From positions 248,001-312,000 of the forward strand of contig DASUNM010000021.1 of assembly GCA_036277115.1 (NCBI GenBank): a stretch of DNA of 64,000 bases, read 5' to 3'. Of the stretch, positions 26,171-34,894 are shown piece after piece. The position numbers were made by a program, and so were the translations under genes. Position 1 is the stretch's first letter. Each line of letters opens with the position of its first letter. The stretch comes from Pyrinomonadaceae bacterium. GTDB lineage: Bacteria; Acidobacteriota; Blastocatellia; Pyrinomonadales; Pyrinomonadaceae. The notes beneath the pieces were generated by a model that did not search any database, was not told where the DNA came from, and saw only the letters and a program-made list of their open reading frames with translations.

Positions 26171-27748
26171 ATGGATAACGGCAAAGCAAAAATCTGTGTT
26201 CCTGTTTGCGTACGGCGCTTCGATCAGCTACCGCCTGCGATTGAACGAGCCGCTGAGGTTGCCGATCTAATTGAAGTGCGACTCGATTACCTTGCGGCTG
26301 ACGAACTCCAGCAGCGGAAATGGGAGCTTCCAGAGTTGCTCAGGTCGCGAACCCGACCAGTGATTCTGACGCTTCGTCCAACCGAATACGGTGGCGCCAG
26401 GTCAATCCCTCTCCGCGACCGGGTGTTGTTCCGGCGTGATAGCCCGGACGGAAGTAAGTGGGACGGCTTCGAATTCTGGGATCTGGAGCACGATCTGGCT
26501 CAATTTCTAAGGCAGCGCGAGGACGAAGGCTGGGGTCAACTTCAACTTGGCAGTTGCGATTGGAAACGGGCGATCGTTTCGTACCATGACTTTGTAAGTG
26601 TTCCTGGGGACCTCGATGCGATATTCGAGTTATTGCTGTCAATGCCGGCCGCCGTTCTGAAGATCGCGGCGCAAGCTGAAGACGCGACTGATTGTATCCC
26701 GGTTTTCAATCTGCTCGATCGCGCGCAACGCGAAGGTCGTGAGTTGATTGCGATTGCAATGGGCCAGGCCGGCGTGATGACGCGCATTCTGGGACCTTCG
26801 CGCGGTTCATTTCTCACGTACGGATCACTCGATGAAGACAGCGCCAGCGCACCGGGACAAGTGACCGCTCGCGAGCTGCGCGAGGTTTATCGGATCGACA
26901 GCATCGATCGTGCGACCGAAATCATGGGCGTGATTGGCCGGCCGGTTGCGCATTCAATCTCGCCGTATATTCACAACGCCGCACTTACTGAAGCAAGCAT
27001 CAACGCTGTCTTCATTCCTTTTGAAGTTCAAGACGTGGACGATTTCATGCGTCGATTGGTGCGGAAAGACTCGCGTGAGATCGAGTGGAACCTGCGCGGA
27101 TTTGCCGTGACTGCGCCGCACAAGTCGGCAGTGATGAAGCATCTTGATTGGATCGAACCGGCGGCTAAGGAGATTGGTGCGGTTAATACAATCGTCGTTC
27201 AGGGCGATGAGCTTCACGGCTACAACACTGACGCGGCGGGATTTATCGGGCCATTGAAAAGCCGCATCGGATCTTTGACGGGCGTACGATGCGCGGTGAT
27301 CGGCGCGGGCGGTGCAGCGCGCGCGCTTGTTTGGGCATTGCGGCAGGAACGGGCGATTGTCACTCTGTTTTGCCGCGATGCTGAAAAGGCAAGAACGATT
27401 CGAGATAAGTTTGAGGTGAGTTGTCTCCCTCTTGCGGGCGCGATGTTCGAAGCATTCGATGTGGTCATTAATACGACGCCGGTCGGTACGCGGGGCGAAC
27501 TCGAAACTCAGACGCCTGTGACTGCGGAACAACTGGGCGGGGTGCGGTTGGCTTACGATCTCGTTTACAATCCGCTTGAGACGCAATTCATGCGTGAAGC
27601 GCGCCAAGCCGGCTGTGAAACTGTCGGCGGACTTGAAATGCTGATTGGGCAGGCGGTGGAGCAATTCAGACTCTGGACCGGAAAAGAGCCTGATGTTGAA
27701 TTAATGCGCGACGCCGCAGAGCGCGCGCTCAACAATGCAGGGACGTGA
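26171..27748 (+). CDS. aroDE: Fused type I 3-dehydroquinate dehydratase / shikimate dehydrogenase
   Basis: 525 aa bifunctional enzyme for steps 3 and 4 of the shikimate pathway. Residues 1-240 are type I AroD: ICVPVCVRRFDQLP, LIEVRLDYL, VILTLRPTEYGG, IVSYHDF with the catalytic His, and VLKIAAQAEDATD with the Schiff-base Lys. Residues 255-525 are AroE: IMGVIGRPVAHSISPYIHNAAL, FAVTAPHKSAVMKHLD with the essential Lys, GAVNTIV, GYNTDAAGF, AVIGAGGAARALVWAL (NADP Rossmann) and the C-terminal GLEMLIGQAVEQFRLWTG. The fusion resembles plant and chlamydial/planctomycete-type AroDE. The stop overlaps the open frame of the next gene. Confidence 0.95.
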   Translation: MDNGKAKICVPVCVRRFDQLPPAIERAAEVADLIEVRLDYLAADELQQRKWELPELLRSRTRPVILTLRPTEYGGARSIPLRDRVLFRRDSPDGSKWDGFEFWDLEHDLAQFLRQREDEGWGQLQLGSCDWKRAIVSYHDFVSVPGDLDAIFELLLSMPAAVLKIAAQAEDATDCIPVFNLLDRAQREGRELIAIAMGQAGVMTRILGPSRGSFLTYGSLDEDSASAPGQVTARELREVYRIDSIDRATEIMGVIGRPVAHSISPYIHNAALTEASINAVFIPFEVQDVDDFMRRLVRKDSREIEWNLRGFAVTAPHKSAVMKHLDWIEPAAKEIGAVNTIVVQGDELHGYNTDAAGFIGPLKSRIGSLTGVRCAVIGAGGAARALVWALRQERAIVTLFCRDAEKARTIRDKFEVSCLPLAGAMFEAFDVVINTTPVGTRGELETQTPVTAEQLGGVRLAYDLVYNPLETQFMREARQAGCETVGGLEMLIGQAVEQFRLWTGKEPDVELMRDAAERALNNAGT

Positions 27749-27777
27749 ACGGCTGGTCTCGCATCAAAGTCTCTTTA

Positions 27778-28815
27778 ATGGCTTCAAACTCCAATTCTCA
27801 AGAACGCTACAGCCGACAAATTCTGTTCTCAGGCATCGGCCCAGAGGGCCAGGCGAAGCTTCTAAACTCGCGCGCGGTGATCATCGGTTGCGGCGCGCTC
27901 GGTTCGTCGCAGGCCGAGGCTTTAGCACGCGCGGGTGTTGGTAAGCTGCGCATCGTCGATCGAGACTTTGTTGAGTCTTCAAATCTCCAACGTCAGACGA
28001 TGTTTACGGAAGACGACGCCGCAGAACGTCTGCCGAAAGCCGTCGCGGCTGCTAATCACATCGCGGACATCAACAGCGACATCGAAGTTGAGCCTGAAAT
28101 CGCCGACGTTAACCATTCAAACATCGAGCGGCTAATCGCCGGCGCGGATGTGGTTTTGGACGGCACGGACAATTTCGCGACGCGATACCTGATTAACGAC
28201 GCGTGTATCAAGAACGGGGTGAATTGGATTTACGGCGCGGCGGTGGGATCTTATGGCGTGACGATGACGGTTCGGCCGCACGAAACGCCGTGCCTGCGCT
28301 GCATTTTTCCGGAAGCGCCGCCCGCAGCGAGCGCGCCTACGTGCGACACCGCGGGCGTCATAATGCCAATCATCAGCATCGTTGCTTCAGTGCAGGTTAG
28401 TGAAGCATTGAAGCTTTTGACAGGTGATGTGCCGAGTCTACACAGCTCGCTAATGCAGTTTGATGTGTGGCGGAATGAGTGGCGCAAGATTTCTCTCGGC
28501 GCTCCGCTCAGTGATTGCCCGACATGCGCGCTCGGAAAGTTTGAAACGCTGGAAGCAGATACGCGCGACTTTGCCGCAGTGATGTGCGGCCGGCAGGCGG
28601 TGCAGATTTCCCCGTCGGAATCTGTGCATATCGATTTGGCGGCGTTGCGTCAGAAGCTGGAACCAGCGGGCGAAGTGAAAGCGAACGATTATTTACTCAG
28701 GTTCCGCACCGGCGAATACGAACTGACAGTTTTTCAGGATGCGCGCTCGATCATTCGCGGTACGGACGACATCGCAACTGCGCGCTCGCTCTATTCCAAA
28801 TATATTGGTAATTAA
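27778..28815 (+). CDS. moeB: MoeB/ThiF-type adenylyltransferase (housekeeping E1-like)
   Basis: 345 aa from the ATG at 27778; the frame is open from a GTG at 27745 that overlaps the aroDE stop by 4 bases. It shows the ATP-binding AVIIGCGALGSSQAEALARAG (33-53), VDRDFVESSNLQRQTMF with the Arg finger, LDGTDNFATRYLINDAC, a CLRC and a later CPTC zinc pair, and the cysteine in PTCDTAGV. This is the classical MoaD/ThiS-activating set for molybdopterin or thiazole synthesis. The C-terminal 80 residues lack a full rhodanese domain. It is distinct from the E1-like protein at 33700, which belongs to the conjugation operon. Confidence 0.85.
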   Translation: MASNSNSQERYSRQILFSGIGPEGQAKLLNSRAVIIGCGALGSSQAEALARAGVGKLRIVDRDFVESSNLQRQTMFTEDDAAERLPKAVAAANHIADINSDIEVEPEIADVNHSNIERLIAGADVVLDGTDNFATRYLINDACIKNGVNWIYGAAVGSYGVTMTVRPHETPCLRCIFPEAPPAASAPTCDTAGVIMPIISIVASVQVSEALKLLTGDVPSLHSSLMQFDVWRNEWRKISLGAPLSDCPTCALGKFETLEADTRDFAAVMCGRQAVQISPSESVHIDLAALRQKLEPAGEVKANDYLLRFRTGEYELTVFQDARSIIRGTDDIATARSLYSKYIGN

Positions 28816-28843
28816 AATCTCTTCAGTCTTGGCGACTTAATTC

Positions 28844-31024
28844 ATGCGAAAACGAATATTCAGAACCAGCGCGGTTGCGCTCACCCTCATCTCGCTTCTT
28901 ATCACTTCTGCACTTGCCGGTGAGCCGGTCGTGTGGGAGATAAATTCCCGCTCGGAAGTGTTGAAAGGCGAAGCGCGCGGAGTTTCGATCACAGACAACG
29001 GCGTCGTGACGCTCGCGCCGCGTCTGGATCGAGTCTTCGACACTGAGCAGCCTTATATCTGGTCCACGGCGGTTGACGCGGCCGGCAATCTTTATCTGGG
29101 CACCGGTCACGACGGGAAACTCTTTCGCGTCACGGCGGATGGCAGAGGCGCGCTCTTGTACAAGGCGGCCGAACTCGATGTCACTGCGCTCGCGGTCGCG
29201 AAAGATGGAGCTCTCTTCGCGGCGACCTCACCGGACGGAAAGGTTTACCGGGTCACATCGGACGGCAAAGCCGAGGTCTATTTCGATCCCGTCGACAAGT
29301 ACATCTGGTCGCTGGCTGTCATGCCCGACGGTTCGTTGGTGGTGGGGACGGGCGATAATGGAAAGCTCTATCGCGTGCGCGCCGCGGGGGCAAACCCCGA
29401 AACCGCTCTGCTGCTGAACACAAACCAAACGCACGTGATGTCACTGGCGGTAACGAAGCAGGGAGACCTGATTGCGGGAACCGATCCGGGCGGGCTGGTG
29501 CTGAGGATCTCTTCAGACGGCAAAGCGTTTGGCTTGTACGATGCGCCTTTGCGCGAGATTCATGCGCTCTCAGTGGCGGATGATGGATCGATTTACGCGC
29601 TCGGGCTTAGCGACGCCGTTGCGGTTAATCGCCCTCAGACAGCCGCCGCTGCCGAGGCAGCAGCAACAACTGCGACGACCGACGAGACGACTGGGACGCA
29701 GCCAACACAGCCTGCGCAGCCGAGCCGGAGCCGCAATGACTTGAATAATGTACGCAGCGCTGTATTCCGCATCCTAAGTGATGGCGGCACGGACATTGTT
29801 TGGAGCTCGACATCTGTGACCGGTTTTGCGTTGCTCGCAACCCGCAACGGCGTGCTCCTCGGCACTTCCGACAAAGGCCGCATCTACTCAATTACGAATG
29901 ACGGGCGAGACACGCTGCTACTGCAATCGCCCGAAGGTCAGATTTCCTCGATGGTCGCCCGCGGGGCGGACGTGTTTGCGGCGTCGAGCAACCAGGGAAA
30001 GCTGTTTCGGTACGGCGATGCGCGCGTGACTGAGGGAACGTATGAGTCGCCAGTGCGTGATGCGAAACTCGCTTCAACCTGGGGTCGCATTTGGTGGCGC
30101 GGGCAGGGCCCAATTCAGTTGCAAACACGCAGCGGCAACAGCGACAAGCCTGACGCAACCTGGAGCGATTGGAGCGCGAGCTACGCCGACGCTACGGGCG
30201 CGCAAATTACCAGTCCCAAAGCGCGCTTTGTGCAATGGCGCGCAGTCCTTCGCAGCGGTACGGGTGCACGCGCCGCGCAGCCGCAGTTGGAAGACGTGAG
30301 CCTTGCTTACTTACCGCGGAACGTCGCGCCGGAAATCCTATCAATCACAATTCTGCCGCCGGGGGTGGCTTTGCAGCAGCAGCTTTTGATTCAAACTGAT
30401 CCGAACATCGAGTCGGCAGGCCTGGATCCGTCGTTGTTCGGCATGGCTAGTCAGACACCGCCGCGCCGTTTGTTTCAACGCGGCGCGCGCTCGTTGCAGT
30501 GGCAGTCCGAAGACCGCAACAGCGACACGCTGGAGTACGCCGTTTACTATCACTCTCTCGGCGAGACAAACTTTCGCCTGCTGAAAGATCACATTCGCGA
30601 AACGTTCTACACGGTTGATGCTGCCAGCCTCGCCGATGGCCGTTACATCTTTAGAGTGGTGGCATCCGATGTGCTGGACAATCCGACGGGCGCGGCCCTT
30701 TCAGGCGAGCGCCTGAGCGAGGCAGTGGACGTAGATAACACGCCGCCGGTATTGCAATTGATCGGCACTGCTTCGGTAACTGGAGACCGTGGCCGTGCCG
30801 TGTTCGAGGTCGCGGACGCAACCGGCCGAATCAAGCGTGCCGACGTCAGCGTGGACGGCGGGATTTGGCGAGAAGTCTTTCCCGACGACGGCATCGCGGA
30901 CAGTCCGCGCGAGCGCTTCTCGGTGGACCTGCTAATCGAAGGTCCCGGAGAACACACGATATCGTTGCGGGCCTACGATAACAGCAACAATGTGGGGACA
31001 ATTAGTGTGACTGTGCGCCGCTGA
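28844..31024 (+). CDS. Secreted beta-propeller protein
   Basis: 726 aa. The signal peptide is RTSAVALTLISLLITSALA. Residues 40-420 contain repeated propeller blades of about 40-45 residues (WSTAVDAAGNLYLGTGHDGKLFRVTADG, FAATSPDGKVYRVTSDGKAE, VVGTGDNGKLYRVRAAG and others), interrupted by an Ala/Thr/Gln-rich insert near 265-295. The C-terminal part has fibronectin/Ig-like strands (DNTPPVLQLIG, RYIFRVVASDVLDNPTG). It resembles exported two-component-regulator propellers without the kinase. It is probably periplasmic or surface-exposed; the ligand is unknown. It stands alone downstream of the MoeB-like gene. Confidence 0.8.
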   Translation: MRKRIFRTSAVALTLISLLITSALAGEPVVWEINSRSEVLKGEARGVSITDNGVVTLAPRLDRVFDTEQPYIWSTAVDAAGNLYLGTGHDGKLFRVTADGRGALLYKAAELDVTALAVAKDGALFAATSPDGKVYRVTSDGKAEVYFDPVDKYIWSLAVMPDGSLVVGTGDNGKLYRVRAAGANPETALLLNTNQTHVMSLAVTKQGDLIAGTDPGGLVLRISSDGKAFGLYDAPLREIHALSVADDGSIYALGLSDAVAVNRPQTAAAAEAAATTATTDETTGTQPTQPAQPSRSRNDLNNVRSAVFRILSDGGTDIVWSSTSVTGFALLATRNGVLLGTSDKGRIYSITNDGRDTLLLQSPEGQISSMVARGADVFAASSNQGKLFRYGDARVTEGTYESPVRDAKLASTWGRIWWRGQGPIQLQTRSGNSDKPDATWSDWSASYADATGAQITSPKARFVQWRAVLRSGTGARAAQPQLEDVSLAYLPRNVAPEILSITILPPGVALQQQLLIQTDPNIESAGLDPSLFGMASQTPPRRLFQRGARSLQWQSEDRNSDTLEYAVYYHSLGETNFRLLKDHIRETFYTVDAASLADGRYIFRVVASDVLDNPTGAALSGERLSEAVDVDNTPPVLQLIGTASVTGDRGRAVFEVADATGRIKRADVSVDGGIWREVFPDDGIADSPRERFSVDLLIEGPGEHTISLRAYDNSNNVGTISVTVRR

Positions 31025-31270
31025 GGCCCTGCACGATATGGTTCGGCGAAGTGCCAAACAGTGCGGAAAATCGAAGAAAACACGGGCCCTCATATGCGGA
31101 TCCCTCCTCAGAACTGCCCTCGAACACAACAAAGATCGCGGCAGCAGACTTTTTGAGCTAATCTAGCGTCTAAGAACACGGGTGTGGCACCCATGTTGCT
31201 GAAACCTAAGACGCAAGCTCTCCGCCTCTCCTTCAAAACAAAGAAATACGCGAGGAGGCGGTCAGGAAAC

Positions 31271-31450
31271 ATGAAGCACGTAAGACTAATTTTAATGGCG
31301 GTACTAATCGGGTTAATGCTCCCGTTCGGTCTGTTCGCTCAGAAAGGCGGCAATAATTCCAACCGCCCGCCGAAGGACCAGCCGCGCATCGTCGACAAGG
31401 AAAAGCAGAAACCTCCACCGACTAACAACAACCGGGGGCGGCCCGAATAA
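31271..31450 (+). CDS. Small secreted low-complexity protein
   Basis: 59 aa from the ATG at 31271 (AGGAAAC just upstream); the longer frame from 31184 is not convincing. A signal peptide (KHVRLILMAVLIGLMLPFGLFAQ) is followed by a charged, Asn/Pro/Lys-rich mature part of about 35 residues. It precedes another small secreted protein by 71 bases and may share its transcript. No function is recognisable. Confidence 0.6.
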   Translation: MKHVRLILMAVLIGLMLPFGLFAQKGGNNSNRPPKDQPRIVDKEKQKPPPTNNNRGRPE

Positions 31451-31521
31451 AGCTTTCCGTGAGTTTTACCAATGCGACCCGTGCCCCCAAGCGCGGGTCG
31501 CGGCGTTTTAGGAGAAGTAAA

Positions 31522-32127
31522 ATGAAGACAAAAAACTTTATCATCAGTGCATTCTTAATGGTTCTCGGCAGTGTGTCGGTTGTTACAGCTCAGCCGTACA
31601 TGCAACGCCAGGGTTCGGTCAACCAGGGTTTGGTCGCGCGCGCTCAACAGGTGACGGGCGACCGGTTCACAGTGGCCACGACGACACCGCGCGGCGTTAC
31701 TGTCGTTGCGCGAGTTGCGCCACGGCCTGAAGTGATACGGGCGATCGATAACGGGTTCGCGGACTTGTTTGCCGCCGCCGCGCGCAAGGGCTATCGTTCG
31801 CGACTCAACTACCGCGACTACACCGTGTTTATCGGTCGGGCGGATCGCACGCGCGACAGCAGCGGACAGTACTCTCCGGATATCGCAGTGGGCGCCAACC
31901 AATACCGCGGTAGCGTCTACGATCAGGGTGGTTACGTATTTGCGGCGGGGATGGTGCTGGCAAACAGTCCGGCAGCATTTGTCATCGCTGAGCACGAGCG
32001 CGACTGGCAACGAATATCAAACGTCGTGCGGTACGAAGGTGAGCACCTGATTCTGTATCACAACGACCGGCGGCTCTACTCACAGACTGCGGATCACAGC
32101 CGTGGCGGTAGTCACCCGATTTTTTAG
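31522..32127 (+). CDS. Secreted protein of unknown function
   Basis: 201 aa from the ATG at 31522, chosen over the upstream open frame because TAGGAGAAG lies at proper spacing and a signal peptide (KTKNFIISAFLMVLGSVSVVTAQ) follows directly. The mature domain (VTGDRFTVATTTPRGVTVVARVAPRPEVIRAID ... GQYSPDIAVGANQYRGSVYDQGGYVFAAGMV ... VIAEHERDWQRISNVVRYEGEHLILYHND) looks like a compact alpha/beta exported domain, possibly metal-binding (HERDW, EGEH), but I do not recognise it. A terminator follows. Confidence 0.7.
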   Translation: MKTKNFIISAFLMVLGSVSVVTAQPYMQRQGSVNQGLVARAQQVTGDRFTVATTTPRGVTVVARVAPRPEVIRAIDNGFADLFAAAARKGYRSRLNYRDYTVFIGRADRTRDSSGQYSPDIAVGANQYRGSVYDQGGYVFAAGMVLANSPAAFVIAEHERDWQRISNVVRYEGEHLILYHNDRRLYSQTADHSRGGSHPIF

Positions 32128-32162
32128 TAATTGGGTGGCAGCGTCATGAACTGAAAATGGGA

Positions 32163-32194
32163 TAGTGGGGTAAGTCTGTAGACTTATCCCACTA
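32163..32194. repeat. 14-bp hairpin TAGTGGG...CCCACTA
   Basis: A near-perfect palindrome (TAGTGGGGTAAGTC/GACTTATCCCACTA) with a four-base loop lies just before the terminator. It may be a REP unit or part of a double terminator. Confidence 0.6.
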
Positions 32195-32204
32195 CCGAAA
32201 ATGG

Positions 32205-32236
32205 AAAGGGCGACCAGTAGCCTGGCCGCCCTTTTT
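32205..32236 (+). terminator. Rho-independent terminator
   Basis: The stem AAAGGGCG-ACCAG/CTGG-CGCCCTTT ends in a T-run. It is placed between the secreted protein gene and the convergent tRNA-Val, and the arms are symmetrical enough to serve both strands. Confidence 0.85.
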
Positions 32237-32243
32237 CGTGTTT

Positions 32244-32318
<75 letters not shown>

Positions 32319-32775
32319 GATAAATTCGTTAGAATCAATGGGTGCGCGGCCTGTGGATCAGAGATCTAACCCCAAATCTGACCGCGAGCGTCGGCATGTT
32401 ATACGATCGTGCCAGCCTTGCGCCAGGAAGCGGGTACAGCTAGCTATGAGCCATGTGCCAACACCAACCAGTTTCAATCGCAATCATTATCGAAAGACCT
32501 TTCTCGTTTTGACGCACGACCCTGCGCAGACTGCGGTCGGGCAACTCAAAGGTTCAATCGCAAGGCCATACCTCTGGGACTGACATGTTCGACCGGAGAT
32601 CTGCATGATCTTGGATCAATCTCTTCACGATAACGCTAAACACAACGTCTTATCCAAGGTGCTGACAAACGCTCTTGCCGGACAAAAACATCGATCACGA
32701 ACAGCGCTAACTAAAGGCTAGAAGCGATGTCGAAATGTGACAAGCAGAGACGATAACCGCCTTTGCACATTAGTC

Positions 32776-32804
32776 TTGACAGGTCGCAGCATCGAGCATA
32801 GAGT
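32776..32804 (+). promoter_or_regulatory. Candidate sigma-70 promoter for the Ubl/ternary operon
   Basis: TTGACA at 32776-32781, a 17-base spacer and TAGAGT at 32799-32804 lie about 170 bases before the first operon gene. The gap 32337-32975 contains no convincing gene or RNA and this is the best promoter match I found there. The -10 is only 4/6, so the call is tentative. Confidence 0.45.
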
Positions 32805-32975
32805 TCCTGCTCTAACGTTGGCCGTTCGAGGGGCATCCCTTAATTCCATCGGTTCTTCATTGATCCCGGTTTGGTTTAATCAAGTTACCTTGCCGACACA
32901 CCCTGGGGAGGCCCCCAATGGCCTGAGCAGTCCTTACTACTCTAGAAGAAGGCAGAGATAGAACCTAGGCTCTGT

Positions 32976-33710
32976 ATGCAAGGAGCACGAAAGGCGCCAG
33001 GATCGAAGACCCCGTTTCGCCACCACGTGACGAAGCTGCTCAGCGAGGAGATTGAACTGGGAGTAGCGATTTCGCGTGATCCTGCAAACGCGGACTTACC
33101 GGAACTGGCCCTGCGAACGACCACGATTTACTCGGCGTGGTACATGCGTACCTGTTATTGCTGCAAGCATAAATTTCGTGACGGAGATGTCGTGCGGCTG
33201 TGTCCACTGTGCGAGCGCGCTTATCATGATGATAATCAGTACCGCTTCTATTGCTGGCGACAGCGGTTCGCAAACGCCGCGGTGTGCGGAGCTAAGCGTT
33301 ACGACCCAATAGCCGAGGCGTGGGAAGTTGGATGTCCCTACCGATGGTCCGGCAGGTTTCCCGAATATGAAAGCGCGACGGAACAATTGCAATGCCGTCG
33401 GATAGCCCACATCTCGACGCAGTTCTTAAGAGGGATCGAGAAAGTTTGGATGCCTTACGGTCAGGAACCATTGTTCGAAGTGGAAGATGGTTCGCCGATT
33501 ATTGGGTATTGGTGTCAATGGTGTCGCTTTCAGATCCGGGCCGGCGATCGGGTCGTCAAATGTCCGTGCGGAAAATGCAATGGACATTTTCATGACGATA
33601 TTTATCGTCACCTCACCTGTTGGAATGACTGGAATGGCTCGCAGGGGCACGACTACTGTCCGGTAACAGGCGCCGGCATAGCAGGGACTGCAAACCGCGA
33701 TGGTCGCTAG
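32976..33710 (+). CDS. Tandem RING-like (binuclear treble clef) protein, candidate E3
   Basis: 244 aa. There are two similar zinc modules. The first is C60-x-C62-C63, C76-PLC79, H84, C93-W and later C120-P. The second is C180-x2-C183, C196-P-C198-x2-C201, H206-DD, C215-W and C228-P. Both follow CxxC...GDxVVxCPxC...(Y/F)HxD...CW, the order of RING/treble-clef fingers described in predicted bacterial ubiquitin-like operons. The N-terminal ~55 residues may be untranslated; M57 is an alternative start. It is the first gene of the operon and overlaps the E1-like gene by 11 bases, so it fits an E3-like adaptor between E2 and substrates. Zinc binding and E3 activity are inferred. Confidence 0.75.
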   Translation: MQGARKAPGSKTPFRHHVTKLLSEEIELGVAISRDPANADLPELALRTTTIYSAWYMRTCYCCKHKFRDGDVVRLCPLCERAYHDDNQYRFYCWRQRFANAAVCGAKRYDPIAEAWEVGCPYRWSGRFPEYESATEQLQCRRIAHISTQFLRGIEKVWMPYGQEPLFEVEDGSPIIGYWCQWCRFQIRAGDRVVKCPCGKCNGHFHDDIYRHLTCWNDWNGSQGHDYCPVTGAGIAGTANRDGR

Positions 33711-34863
33711 TTTTGAAATGGATTCGATTCGATATGAGCGCCAAAAAGGAATTCAAGGTTGGGATCAGACTCTATTGCAGAAGGCACGGGTGCTGGTTGC
33801 GGGCGCCGGAGCACTGGGAAACGAGTTAATCAAGAATCTTGCGCTCCTGGGAATTGGCAAAATACTGGTTGTTGACTTCGATCGGATTGAGATCTCTAAC
33901 CTCAGCCGTTCGGTTCTTTTTCGCGATGCTGATGTCGGGTATCCGAAGGCGAGCACCGCCGTCAATGCTGCGAGACGGCTTAATCCGGATATAGATCTCC
34001 GAGCCATTGACGGCAACTTATTTCATGACCTGGGCCTTGGATTCTATCGCCACTCGGATATTGTAGTGGGCTGCCTCGACAATCTGGCAGCGCGTTCTCG
34101 AGTCGGACTCAGCAGTGTACTGGCGGGAGTTCCTTTTTTGGATGGCGGGATGTGGGCATTGGGTGGCGAGGTGCGCTGGTTCATGGCCGGGGAGGGCCCC
34201 TGCTTTGACTGCACGCTAAACGCTGATAGTCGGCAGCGCATCTTTGAAAGGCTATCCTGTACCGGATTCTCCCGAGACGGAAATGAGTCCAACGACCAGC
34301 CACAAGCGACGACGGCGTTCACCGCATCAATCATCGGCGGTTTGCTGGCCCAGGAGACAGTTCGTTATCTCTCAGGTTTGAACGTCGACGCCGGCGAAGC
34401 GGTGGTTTACAACGGGCTGAAGATAGCGATGCACCGCTCGACCTTGCCGCGCTCGCTTGAATGTCTGAACCACGATCCTTATCGTGAGGTCAATGAATTG
34501 GAAAGCGGAGTAAATCAGACAACGGCTGGGCAGTTATTACGACGGGCGGAGACCGAACTCGGAAGCCCGCCTATCCTGGAATTGGGCCGAGATTTTCTGT
34601 TGGGCTTTATCTGTGACAATTGCAGAACTACCGAAGATGTAGATTCGCTGCTGGCGCAGATCGCGGAAGCGAGAATCACTTGTCCTCGGTGCGGCAAGAC
34701 AAGGAAACCCCAGATTCTCTCGAGGGTTGATGGGCGCAGTTCTTATTTGGACCGAACTCTTGCCCAGTTGGGTGTGCCACCCGGTGAGGTGCTGGCAGCG
34801 CGCAGCGAGCGAGGCTTAAGGCTATACGAACTTACCGGCGATCTTGAGCAGTTCTGGTTCTAG
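33700..34863 (+). CDS. ThiF/E1-like activating enzyme of the Ubl operon
   Basis: 387 aa. Adenylation domain: VLVAGAGALGNELIKNLALLG (31-51), VVDFDRIEISNLSRSVLF with the Arg finger R70, K83, and GCLDNLAAR (124-132). Zinc ligands are C168/C171 and probably C305/C308; a second CxxC (C328/C331) adds a small zinc ribbon. The crossover region holds C187 in LSCTGF, the likely thioester cysteine. The C-terminal 130 residues are extra compared with MoeB and may recruit E2 or the Ubl. It overlaps the RING-like gene upstream and the open frame of the TIR gene downstream. Role by family: ATP-dependent adenylation and thioester transfer of a ubiquitin-like protein. Confidence 0.88.
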   Translation: MVASFEMDSIRYERQKGIQGWDQTLLQKARVLVAGAGALGNELIKNLALLGIGKILVVDFDRIEISNLSRSVLFRDADVGYPKASTAVNAARRLNPDIDLRAIDGNLFHDLGLGFYRHSDIVVGCLDNLAARSRVGLSSVLAGVPFLDGGMWALGGEVRWFMAGEGPCFDCTLNADSRQRIFERLSCTGFSRDGNESNDQPQATTAFTASIIGGLLAQETVRYLSGLNVDAGEAVVYNGLKIAMHRSTLPRSLECLNHDPYREVNELESGVNQTTAGQLLRRAETELGSPPILELGRDFLLGFICDNCRTTEDVDSLLAQIAEARITCPRCGKTRKPQILSRVDGRSSYLDRTLAQLGVPPGEVLAARSERGLRLYELTGDLEQFWF

Positions 34864-34894
34864 AGCAACAGATATCTTGGCGGGAGGAGATGCG

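Noticed and set aside
27778..28815. A second E1 of the ubiquitin-like operon
   Set aside because: Its motifs and its place next to aroDE match housekeeping MoeB/ThiF; it is 5 kb away and separated by a terminator and a tRNA.
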